Shown piece after piece: positions 45,797 through 55,516 of a DNA stretch of 64,000 nt. A program made the translations under genes and the position numbers. This stretch comes from Campanula takesimana (lineage: Eukaryota; Streptophyta; Magnoliopsida; Asterales; Campanulaceae): NCBI GenBank assembly GCA_026119855.1, contig JAOWBW010000758.1, positions 558,001-622,000 of the forward strand. Direction: 5' to 3'. Position 1 is the first letter of the stretch. The number at the start of each line of letters is the position of its first letter. The notes below the pieces were generated by a model, which saw only the letters and a list, made by a program, of their open reading frames with translations, did not search any database and was not told the DNA's origin.

Positions 45797-46725
45797 AGAT
45801 CAAAATACAAATCTTTAGTAGAATCGCTTTCACAGCCATCCAGTGATTCTCACCGGGGTCGGATTGATATCTACTCGTCATGCTCCAAGCATTAGATATA
45901 TCCAGATTAGTACTTATCATGGCATGGTGGATCCAGTTGCCGAAGCAAATGGCATCTCACACATTTTTCTCATGCTCATCTTTTGTCTTAGGACATTGAG
46001 TCTTGCTTAGAGAAACTCCATGTATCTTTGGCAACTGTCCTCTCTTAGAATTTTCAATGCGGAATCTTCTAATGACCTTGTCAATGTATGTACTTTGGCT
46101 TACAGCAATTTAGCTTCCTTGATCTATCTCTGTAGATCTTAATGCCAAGGACATATGTGGCTTTATTCATATCTTACATTGCGAAACACTTTCTTAACCA
46201 AGTCTTTACAAACTTACGTATAGGAATGTCGTTTCCAATGAGTAATATGTCATCCATATATAAGATAAGAAATAGCACTATGCTCCCACTAATCTTCTTG
46301 TATATAAAAGATTCATCTTTGTTCTTGATGAAACCAAACTCTTTGATTCATCAATACGGAGATTCCAACTCTCAGAAGCTTGCTTCAATCCATCCCATGA
46401 ATCTGCGCAACTTACATACTTTATTAAAATTTTCTTGACTATCAAAACTTTTAGGTTGTATCTAATACATCCTTAAGTGAGTTCCCGTTAAGGAACGCTG
46501 TTTTGATATCCTTTTGTCAGATTTCATATTCCAAATATGAAGATGTGACTATGATAATTCTAGTAAGTTCTTTGCTACCCATGTAAGTTTTCTCCAAGAA
46601 AACTTAATCTCATACTTTGGTTTTTACACCTTAGGATAGAATGATCAAGTTCTAAACTTGATTATTATACATGGATTGCCTTTTAGATTTCATGACTCCA
46701 AGTCATTAATCTAAATGTGGAGCGG
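45797..46725 (-). pseudogene. pol: C reverse transcriptase relic
   Basis: Minus-strand translation in several frames gives copia RT pieces such as RRSMYGLKQASRRWN near 46355-46400 and RRMIY-like and ICPWH remnants. Many stops are present. Element E interrupts it at 46726; the remaining upstream part continues at 57028. Confidence 0.7.
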
Positions 46726-48066
46726 TGTAAGTACCCCAATCTGAAATTGACCAACTTAGAGGAACTCTTAGCACCATTTAGGGATAAACTGATAGGCTAG
46801 GACCTCACTAGGATAAACCTAAAATTCCAGGACTGCTCTAGAATTAACTTGGAAAAACCCAGAAGCTCGCCATACTGAGCCGTACAGATGGATTGGACGC
46901 GGGAGGAGCCTAGCCGTACGGCTGGTTTAGGCACCCTCAATCCCTATAAATTGGGACCCTTGCTGATCATTTTAGGGGGGGGAGAAACATAGTTTTATAG
47001 GTGAAACTCTACAGAAATACAGTCTGAGAGAAAGACCACGAAATACTTGAGTGAAAAGAAAGGAAGATAGGCCATAACCACCATAGGTGAAGCCCCCTTC
47101 TCCCCATCTTCTCTCTATCTCAAACTCTTTTATTTTTGTTCATGTTATTTATTTACTTGCATTTCAAGCCTTTCCCTTGTCAAGCACCTTTATATTGCAA
47201 GTCTTGTCCTTTCAAGCACCTTATATTCTTGTTATATATACCTTGGAACCAAATCATGAAATGATTCAAGGTGCCCTCACATCCAAGTATGTGAAAAGGG
47301 GTTAAAACCTAAAGAAGATCATGATTTGTTAATTTCTTGTCTTTAAATAGCTTGATGATCAATTTTTATAGTGAAAGCATGTGTCTTTATGTTGTATTTG
47401 GCCATGATGATCATTTGGAGTGATAAAGCCTCCATCTTTATCACCCAAACCTTGATCTAGCCACTCATTCATCACATTTGGGTCATAAAGGTTCAATATT
47501 TATGCTTCCAAATGTTGAGTTTGTTGTCACTAAAGGTTTAATGAGCATATGAATGATGTCAATCAAAGCTTGTTTGTGAAAATGCAAACTAAACATAAAC
47601 AGTTCAGTCCAGTTTCAGCAGAATGCTCTGTTTCTGCCTGAAACTGGACATTTTCTGGACAAACTGTAAAATCCCCGAGAAGACCTTGTATAGCCGTACG
47701 GCTGAGTTGGGTCAGAGGGACGATTTCTTCTTTTCTGTCTTGTTCTGTCAAGGTCTGTACAAATGAAACCCTTTTGTTCTGTTAAAATCGATAACCAGTT
47801 AACTTCGCAGTTTTTTGTTAAATACACACACACATGCACTTTTCGTTAACAAGCGCAAGGGAGACTCGGCTTTGTCTGAGGCGGCTTGGGTGATTTAAAA
47901 CTCTTCCCAAGCCATAACCTGATCTCCGAATTCATAAATCTCTAACCATTTTCATTTGTTGGGTTAAAAGTTAACAAATGTGGCGACTCCGTTAAGTTTG
48001 TTAAGTTACACGTGTTTGGCATTTTTTCCTCGAACGTCGTATCGCCCCGAGGGGGGATTCCTTACA
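46726..48066 (+). repeat. 5' LTR of E, 1341 bp
   Basis: TGTAAGTACCCCAATC...GGATTCCTTACA. Palindrome AGCCGTACGGCT at 46912-46923, TATA box (CCCTATAAATTG) at 46945, second AGCCGTACGGCT at 47692-47703, and TGTGGCGACTCCG near 47979. Compared with the 3' LTR it lacks about 165 bp after 'taaaggtttaat'. Confidence 0.93.
46943..46953 (+). promoter_or_regulatory. TATA box of E 5' LTR
   Basis: CCTATAAATTG, 22 bases after the palindrome AGCCGTACGGCT. The 3' LTR has the same arrangement at 55703-55714 and 55736. Confidence 0.7.
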
Positions 48067-48067
48067 G

Positions 48068-48085
48068 TGGTGACTCCGCTGGGGA
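48068..48085 (+). promoter_or_regulatory. PBS of E
   Basis: TGGTGACTCCGCTGGGGA, one base after the LTR end. It differs from the T PBS by one base (GGTGAC versus GGCGAC). Confidence 0.8.
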
Positions 48086-50317
48086 ATAGTTTGTTCTCGG
48101 ACTTCTTTTTAGAAGATTCGGGGGCATTCTTGTGTGGGTCAAACTCCCATCTCCGTTTGTGGACTTTGTGCGTGTTTTGTGTGTATTTTATGTTTCTGTT
48201 TTGATTTCTGGGAGTGAAACTATTCTGGAAATGCAATAAACTGGGGCTTGATGATCTGAAGCTGAAAATTTGCAAAAAATAATGGAACTCCATCCCTAGC
48301 TGTACGGCTGGTTTTGCCGGGCCCACAGAATGCTTCAAGTTAACAATTTTGTGCAGGGCAGAAGCATTCTGATGGTCCCTTTTGCGTTTCTTCTTGTCCA
48401 GGTTCCATTTACAGCCTCTACTTGTGCACTCTTGCCCTATTTTTTCTTAGCCAAAAATGGATTTTCAAAGCTTGGTAATGAACAAATCTTTTGGACTTAA
48501 AATTGGGTTTTTAAAGCCTTATTGTGCATTACCCCTTTCATAAAAAATTTGGTTTCTCAAATTCTTTTGTTATGCACAACCTTTTTGTACAAAATGATTT
48601 TCAAAGGATTGTTGTTCTTGTTGTAAAACTTAGGTTTCAAAAACCTTTGGTTGTGCACAACCTTTTCATGTACAAATTTTGATTCTTGCTTGTTGATACG
48701 TTTGTTTACTTGCTTGTGCAAAATAGTTGTCCATCTTACTTGTTTATCGTACTTGTCCATATATTGTTCATACATTGTTCATGATATTAAAACAAATTGA
48801 AAATTTCTATTTTGACTCAAAAGGGAACATAGAAGGCTTCACACAACGCGCACTTGACCTTGTGCACGTTCCAAAAAACCTTTAAACCTGGGATGGATGC
48901 CACGATGCAGCTTGATTGGTGCTCTTGTGCCCTTCTCGCGCGCACGGGTCCATTCCACCTCCCCTTCCGAGCCAAGGCAACCACACATTGTCCGTGACAC
49001 ACAAATACCGTGACCATGGTTGGTTTTTAGTCTAGCTCACGTCACCATGTCCCTAATACGTGTCGAAAGTTAATTATGGCCAAGTTAACGCCCGAGGTCA
49101 CGACTCCTTGTGAAAGCAAGTGTGACCAAGGTCATCTCTGACCCGGTCCTTGACTTATGCGTTAATGTCAATCATAATTAACCAAAGTCATGTATTAAAG
49201 ATAGGATGACACCGTGTCATTAAGCCCTCATGCTTGGCCTATCCTAATCATCCTTGAGCCCAAGGTTAAGGTCCAAGATCCCTCATTAAATTGAGGTCAT
49301 GCCGGAATTTCGTTGAAGCGTTAAGTCAATCTTAACCTTATCCGGGGCTTAATTATGATAAGAATGGCCCACGCATTGGAACTTTGTGACGCACTAGACC
49401 TTAGGTTTGGTTCTTTTTGTCGGTGGAAGCCATGTGCCTTATAGGACCCTCACCCGGGATAGTCCATCCTTGGGAGTGTGCAATACAGGTGAAAAACAAG
49501 GGGTCTATAGGCTAGTGATGGCCTCCACTGATCCAGGGTTTAGAATAGTTGCGAAAAAGAAGTGGAAACTTTTCCAACCATTTAGGAATGAAAATGCGTT
49601 TTAAGTAAACTTGAACGGATAATTAATTGCACATTTCATGAATTTGCTCCATTTTTGTTTCCCGTCTTTGACACATTGCATTCTTTTGCTAACAAGCGTC
49701 ATTTTGTTAAGTCTTTGGACGGATCCCCGTTATCCTCCAAGACTTCCGTTAAATCCTTAGGCGTTGTCCCCTAGGAACCCGTTAAGTCCTTGGAAGATCT
49801 CCGAGGCACCCGTCAATCTTTGGATGGATCCCCGTTATCCTCCAAAATTCCCGTTAAATCCCTAGGCGTTGTCCCCCAAGTCCCCGTTAAAATTCCCGTT
49901 AAATCCCTAGGCGTTCTAGGTCCCCGTTATGATTCCCATTGAGACCCTAGGCGTTGACCCCTAGGTCCCCATTAAAATTCCCATTAAATCCCTAGGAAGT
50001 CAGTCACTTCCTTGGATGGTTCCCCGTTATCCTCCAAGAAGCCAGTTGAATCCTTGGATGGATCCCTTTTATCCTCCAAGATCTCGTTAAGCCTCAGGAT
50101 TAGTCCCCTAGGTCCCGTTATGATTCCCGTTGAGACCCTAGGCGTTGTCCCCTAGGTCCCTGTTAAAATTCCCGTTAACTCCCTAGGAAGTCAGTCACTT
50201 CCTTAGATGGATCCCCGTTATCCTCTAAGAAGTCAGTCAAGTCCTTAGATGGATCCCTGTTATCCTCTAAGAGGTCAGTCATGTTCGTCTTTTCCTCTTA
50301 GATTTCTAAAACCATTC
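48086..50317 (+). other. E 5' leader
   Basis: Non-coding. It contains AGCTGTACGGCT (48298-48309), two or three degenerate copies of a 'ttttcaaagcttggt...tgtgcacaacc' phrase (about 48455-48670), and a degenerate tandem array (49706-50290). H1 follows at 50318. No ORF has a domain. Confidence 0.7.
49706..50290. repeat. Degenerate tandem array in E leader
   Basis: Interleaved units 'ggatggatccccgttatcctccaag' and 'cccgttaaatccctaggcgttgtcccctagg', about 10 of each type in variable order. CCTAGG palindromes recur in each unit. Confidence 0.85.
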
Positions 50318-50382
50318 GAACTACGGTGACCTGAGCCTCTCAGCGCGTGGGACTCCCTCCCTCGTGGTGAGGGGAACGTAGG
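50318..50382 (+). other. H1 hairpin, copy 7 (E, before gag)
   Basis: Outer CTACG/CGTAG; long inner stem CCTCTCA/TGAGGGG with one wobble pair and a larger loop. Confidence 0.75.
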
Positions 50383-50530
50383 AAACTTCGGCCCGGTCAA
50401 ATATCTCGAAATAGAGGATTCTAAGATACGTGCAAGCATTCACCCAGTGTTTACCCAAGCCTAAAGCTACCTTTTGTCTTCCCCATAGCTCAGATGAAGT
50501 GGAAGAGACCATCATGTTGCCGCCTAGTGC

Positions 50531-51736
50531 GTGTGGAGTCAGAATACAACTTCTCCGATCCAGTACCTCAGAAAGATCACTTCAGTGGACAGTAGCTCGA
50601 AAAATGACGCCGCGGATAATCCGGTTGGCCCAACGAACGAAGAGTCGCTCCAGGCTCTAGAAGCCTCTGGGGCTACGGAAGAAGTCTTCACAGAAAGCCA
50701 CAAAGAAACACAAAGTATGTTTGATGAGTCTATGAGACAAGGGGGTGTCACATCTCTACTCCAAACTGAAGGGCTCTTCACCAAAGTGACCAATCACAAA
50801 GAAGAGGTGGAAGCCACCCAACCTCCGAATTGCAACCAAAGATTGTCCCCTCAATCTTACCAGAATACCGAGACCCCCATTTCTTCGACCCAACATGCCG
50901 TCATCCACAACGAGCCTCTCATTCAGACCCCTCCTCACTCCGCCTCATCCCAAATCCAACATCTCCCACAGGACACCTCCTATAAAACCCCAAACACAAT
51001 CCACTCAAAAGGCCCGCAAACCACCGTCACACCAGTTACGCCTCGAGCACCATACCCACAAAACTTTCCCAATCATATCCCTTCTTGGTTTAATGCCATC
51101 AACCAAGTCACCAGAGCTCAGTCACTGTTTAGACCATATATGGATACCCGACCGGTCGCCGCCAACTTGCCTCCACCAGATTTCCCAATAAGATTTTGGG
51201 GTGACCCGTATCATTTCTACGATCCAAGACCTTTTGGAACTCAAGCTACTTGCATGCCTCCGATGTATGTTCCTGCAAGCAACCAAGGTTGTGGGTATGC
51301 CTACGCCCCCGTGCCTCCGCAAAATCCTCTCAATAATCATCTATTGGGAAAGAGAAAGAGAGTGGAAGCTAAGTTCGAAAGGATACTCAATGAGCACCCC
51401 TTTGCATTGAGAGATGGTGATCCTTGTCCCCGCCACACTCTGGTCAACGATGAAAGAAAAGCCAAATGCCAAGCCGAGCCCCGTCTCACAAAGTTTGAGG
51501 ATTTTGAAATGCCCGTAAGAAAAATGTTTGAGGGATTGGTCAAACAAGGTATCATGAGGTCCCTCGAAGATTTTCGGCCAAAGAATCATGAGAAACGCCG
51601 CAGCACCACCAAGAAGTGTGCGTTTCACAACTTCCATGGGCATAACACCGATAATTTCACAGCTGTGAAACGCATCATCCAGAAATTAATCGCGGAAGGA
51701 AAGCTTGAATGCCCTCGATTGGGAAATTGGAAATGA
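50531..51736 (+). CDS. gag: Gag-like protein of E
   Basis: The frame is open for 401 codons after a TAG at 50525. The first codon is GTG and the first in-frame ATG is 50714, so the N-terminus is uncertain and may come from splicing or have been lost. The middle is proline-rich (residues about 110-250). Near the end, CAFHNFHGHNTDNF and AVKRIIQKLI correspond to the Tat Cys/His box, but the last Cys is Phe, so the zinc site may be damaged. Gag would form the particle. It is the only long ORF of E and follows H1 by about 150 bases. Confidence 0.8.
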   Translation: MWSQNTTSPIQYLRKITSVDSSSKNDAADNPVGPTNEESLQALEASGATEEVFTESHKETQSMFDESMRQGGVTSLLQTEGLFTKVTNHKEEVEATQPPNCNQRLSPQSYQNTETPISSTQHAVIHNEPLIQTPPHSASSQIQHLPQDTSYKTPNTIHSKGPQTTVTPVTPRAPYPQNFPNHIPSWFNAINQVTRAQSLFRPYMDTRPVAANLPPPDFPIRFWGDPYHFYDPRPFGTQATCMPPMYVPASNQGCGYAYAPVPPQNPLNNHLLGKRKRVEAKFERILNEHPFALRDGDPCPRHTLVNDERKAKCQAEPRLTKFEDFEMPVRKMFEGLVKQGIMRSLEDFRPKNHEKRRSTTKKCAFHNFHGHNTDNFTAVKRIIQKLIAEGKLECPRLGNWK

Positions 51737-52137
51737 AGCTACAGCTATGGTCAGAAGCGGAATGTCAAAAAGCTCTCCCATCAACCTCCCCTTAGAAAGA
51801 GTCTGTTTTCATCCTTAGGAAGAGTCAGTTGCTTTTAAGATGTGTGGTAAGCCCTTAAGAAAGGTTAGTTAGGTTTAGAGTCTTGACTCCCCGGTTGATG
51901 CTATGTGGTGACCATTCTGAGTCCATTGTCAATTTTCTTAATAAAACTATTATTATTATTGCCTTGTCAAAAGTTTGCAAAAATGTGTGTGAGTCTTTCA
52001 CTCAAAACAAAAGTGTGTCTTAAAAAATAAAAAAAATAAAAAAATCAAGTTTTTCCTAAAAGGCTAATCCGATAATGAAGCATTCTTCTCAAATCCCGGT
52101 TATAATTTCACCTTGAGGTTTAATATGCTAAAGTCCT
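51737..52137 (+). other. E spacer after gag
   Basis: Non-coding, ending in a CT/A-rich stretch with 'aaaaaataaaaaaaataaa'. No motif is seen. Confidence 0.5.
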
Positions 52138-52491
52138 TTGCGGCCTTGTCCATTGGAAACATCGACCAAGGAGCCCACATCTGAATTGGCATCCGAGACA
52201 ACCATCTACGTGAACAACAAGGAGAAACCCGTGCTTAGGAAGCCCCAAAGGAGGCTACATCAAATGGAGGTCCGTACCTTCGTCGAGTGCCACGCACGAA
52301 GGCTACACACCTTGAAAGGAAGTCACCAAAAGGAGATGGCTAAAGCAAACTCCCAACTCATGAGTAGACAAATCCGGTAATTCCAACGCCAAGCCAAATG
52401 GAGACCTCGCGACATCTTTCCCGATGACATGGAACCCGAGTTCCTCGTGGAAGACATGGAATATGCCGCCGACAACCCCTCCAACAATTGA
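52138..52491 (+). pseudogene. Second coding remnant of E, unknown family
   Basis: One frame runs from 52138 to TGA at 52489 with a single TAA at 52378. It is rich in charged residues: KEPTSELASETTIYVNN, then a basic stretch RKPQRRLHQM, and an acidic end DDMEPEFLVEDMEY. Composition and frame continuity suggest former coding, possibly the end of a longer gag. I do not recognise a family and it could be chance. Confidence 0.35.
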
Positions 52492-53440
52492 GGAAGAAAA
52501 TGGATTATCGTGCTTCATGGGAGCCCATCCCTAAAAAAAAATAAAAAAATAAAAAAATTGGGTCTTCCAGCCTCGTAGGATCTAGACTTTCACCAAAGTC
52601 CATCTTGGACTGTGTCTTTTTATTTTTTCAAAGGTCCGCACTTGGGACATGTCTGTATAAAGTTATCTAAATAAAAGAGTCATTTTCCTTCTATTCTCTA
52701 TAGACTTGAGACATTATTCGCAATATACATTTACTCTTGAAACTACCTTGCTTGTTATTATCAATTGATTGCTACGTCCCCAAAATGATGAATTGACTTT
52801 TAAGCATACTAGTCAATGATGACTCATTAAGGACGAATGGACCTAACACAAATGAAAAATGCTAAATGCAAACAATTAATCTTGATGTGAATAAACGTTG
52901 TGATCCATTGGCATGAAGAAACCATTAATGGCAAACCTTCCCCTATACACATACCTGATACACATTTCCCGATACACCTTTCTTATACAAATTCTTGATG
53001 GACATCAAAGGCATCCCAAGACAATGAAAAGGCAAGGATGTTGTTGCTCAACCACCAAGATTCAACCGTGATCGAAGTCAAAGTGAGAAGTAACAGACAT
53101 TCCACCAAGGGGCTACAAACGAGCCAATGTCCAAGGTAGCAAGTTGGAGCTAATGTTTTCCCTCTCCCTAAAAAAAAATGAGAAGAGGGAGAGGAAATGA
53201 ATATCTGAAAAGAAGGAAATGAATATACGTGAAGAGGAAGTTCGCCTCAAGATCTCACTGCAAAGTTCGCCCCCAAAGGGTTCGCAAGAAAGGAAGTCTA
53301 TCTCAAAAGGCAACCAAGAAGGTTCACCCCAAAAGGTCCATCCCAAGGAGTTCACGGCAGAGCAAAGTGATCTACATCAAAAGAGCAACAACATCCTTCA
53401 AAAGGACACCGACTTCAGCAAAAGACGATTCACACGGCCG
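52492..53440 (+). other. E interior without genes
   Basis: AT-rich, with A-runs (52532-52558, 53170-53177) and a repeated 'ccctatacacatacctgatacacatttcccgatacacc' phrase. No domain-bearing ORF. Confidence 0.5.
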
Positions 53441-53482
53441 AACTACGGCGACCTGAGCTCCTCAAACTGAGGGGAACGTAGG
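53441..53482 (+). other. H1 hairpin, copy 8 (E, after gag)
   Basis: Outer CTACG/CGTAG; inner CCTCA/TGAGG. Confidence 0.75.
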
Positions 53483-53989
53483 CAACCTTCGGGTCCGGTC
53501 ACAACATGAAACAAAACCATCAAATCATGGTCCTCTAAAAATGACCAAGTGCTCTTCTCTCGATCCCATCAATGACCGATTTCCCAGATACACCTTTTTC
53601 CCCCGATCTTGCCATTGATCGAATCTTAATCTCAACTGATCACAACATTTATACATGTTAAGGCTAATTGCTCGTTATAATCTTGACTTAATAATAAACA
53701 TGGTCCATTCAAGCAATCATTTTGATGATCTTAACTAAGGCAAATTTCAAATGTCTCGATAAGTCTTCTTCTCTACATCTTAGGAAAGAGCTAAACACTT
53801 ATGTTCTGTTAAGCAAGGGCTTCCTCCCTTTTCATGATACATTGCTCAAAGAGCTCGCCAACATAAAGGGAGTCTCTCCCAAATAAAATGCCCTTACATG
53901 TTTCCTTCAAAAGGATACCTTAAGTCCAAGTCCCGTCGAGTCGGCTGGATCACTCATAAAAAAAAAGAAAGGCACCAAAAAAGTGGCCC

Positions 53990-54022
53990 GCTAGGTTGAA
54001 AACCCGCAAGGGCGGCCTAGGC
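53990..54022 (+). other. H2 hairpin, copy e (E)
   Basis: CTAGG/CCTAG, inner CCC/GGG around GCAA. Confidence 0.7.
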
Positions 54023-54063
54023 AAAAAACAGGGTGTGCTATAAAAGACGCAAAAGAGATGCCC

Positions 54064-54096
54064 GCTAGGTTGAAAACCTGAAAGGGCGGCCTAGGC
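54064..54096 (+). other. H2 hairpin, copy f (E)
   Basis: CTAGG/CCTAG, inner CCT/AGG; 74 bases after copy e. Confidence 0.7.
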
Positions 54097-54184
54097 AAAA
54101 GAAAGGGTGCGTCATGAAAAGGGATTGGTTCCTAACGTCATCAAAGGCTGCGAGACGACAACGGGTCCGCGTCAACATCAAAAG

Positions 54185-54370
54185 TTGAAAGACGACATTG
54201 GGGCTACCTCCACAGCAACGGCAACAAGGACATGGGGCTACCTCCACAGCAACGGCAACAAGGACATGGGGGCTACCCCGACATCAACAACAACAAGGAC
54301 ATAGGGCTACCCCAACAGCAACCGCAACAAGGACATGGGACTTCCCCCAACATCAACAACAAAAGGGTTC
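54185..54370. repeat. 34-bp tandem array in E
   Basis: About five copies of 'ggctacctccacagcaacggcaacaaggacatgg', the later ones diverging (ccgacatcaacaacaaca). Confidence 0.9.
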
Positions 54371-54669
54371 TCTACCCCCGATAACTCCTAAGAAATGGAC
54401 AAAGGTCAAAAGGAATTTATGCATACAAACCTCGCGGTTAAGTTAAAATCAAAATTTGACTAACATGCTTCGTTAAAAGATTTGCCTTTAGGAATAAGCA
54501 TTTTCCAAATTCGCCCATTTGGCATCATTTTTCAAAAACAATGTTCCAAGCAAAATGCTTTTGATCAAAGAATGATTTTTCAAAATATTGGACTTTTTCG
54601 TCCACAATGAGTCTTGAAGGTCACCCCTAGGCTCTTCCCCGGTGTCAAGGAAAGAGTGTCAATTATCAT

Positions 54670-55010
54670 GTAGAGTTGAGTTGACCCAAGCTAAGCCTTG
54701 ACCCAGAGTGGTCATTAGAGGTTGAGACCCTTGTCCCCGGCCGTCCTTAGTGGGACGTAAGACCAGTTTTCCCATAAAACTCCCCAAAGGTGGAGTTGAC
54801 CCAAGTCAAACCTTGGCTCAGAATAGTCATTATAGGTTGAGACCCTTGTCCCCGGCCGTCCTTAGTGGGACGTAAGACCAGCTTTCCCATCAAACTCCTT
54901 AAAGGTGGAGTTGACCCAAGTCAAACCTTGACTCAGAATAGTCATTATAGGTTGAGACCCTTGTCCCCGGCCGTCCTTAGTGGGACGTAAGAACAGTTTT
55001 CCTGCTAACC
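54670..55010. repeat. Tandem array, unit about 118 bp, 3 copies, in E
   Basis: The unit includes gttgacccaagtcaaacctt, 'gagacccttgtccccggccgtccttagtgggacgtaag' and 'ttttcccat'. Copies start near 54672, 54791 and 54909. Confidence 0.9.
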
Positions 55011-55011
55011 C

Positions 55012-55290
55012 AGCAAGTTGACCATATCTCACCTCTGACCCCTAAGAGTCATGCCCGTGCCTTTCAGTCAACCCTCTCCATAGAGCCAAGTTGACCAAGT
55101 CCCGCCTCTGACCCACCGAGAGTCATGCCCGTGCCTTTTAGTCAACCCTCTCTATAGAGACAAGTTGACCATATCTCGCCTCTGACCCTTGAGAGTCATA
55201 CCCGTGCCTTTTATTCAACCCTCTCCATAGAGTCAAGTTAACCATGTCCCACCTCTGGCTCACCGAGAGTCATGCCCGTTCCCCTAGGAG
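55012..55290. repeat. Tandem array, unit about 73 bp, nearly 4 copies, in E
   Basis: The unit includes aagttgaccatatctcgcct, 'ctgacccttgagagtcatgcccgtgccttttagtcaaccctctc' and 'catagag'. It directly follows the 118-bp array. Confidence 0.88.
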
Positions 55291-55353
55291 AGGATGACAG
55301 ATATCCACCTAGCCCTTAGGTTTGAGTAGCCTTAAAGTTTCTCACCCCTCTCC

Positions 55354-55395
55354 GAACTACGTTAGGCTTGATTCCCCTCAAACGGGATATGTAGG
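55354..55395 (+). other. H1 hairpin, copy 9 (E, before 3' LTR)
   Basis: Outer CTACG/TGTAG (one G-U pair), inner TCCC/GGGA. Same position as in E2. Confidence 0.75.
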
Positions 55396-55503
55396 AATCC
55401 TATACCTTTAGGTCCAGCCATGTAAACCAAAATCGGTCAAGCCGTCCTCCCATAAGATTGGGATGCTTGTTTTATTGACAACCCCGCTTTTCCAAAGCGA
55501 CGT

Positions 55504-55516
55504 TGCCGAGGGGCTC
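55504..55516 (+). promoter_or_regulatory. Polypurine tract region of E
   Basis: TGCCGAGGGGCTC immediately before the 3' LTR, identical in core to A. Confidence 0.75.

Noticed and set aside
48298..48309. Transposon terminal inverted repeat or restriction-modification site from CCGTACGG words
   Set aside because: The words are internal, lie at fixed places in LTRs and leaders, and have no TSDs beside them.
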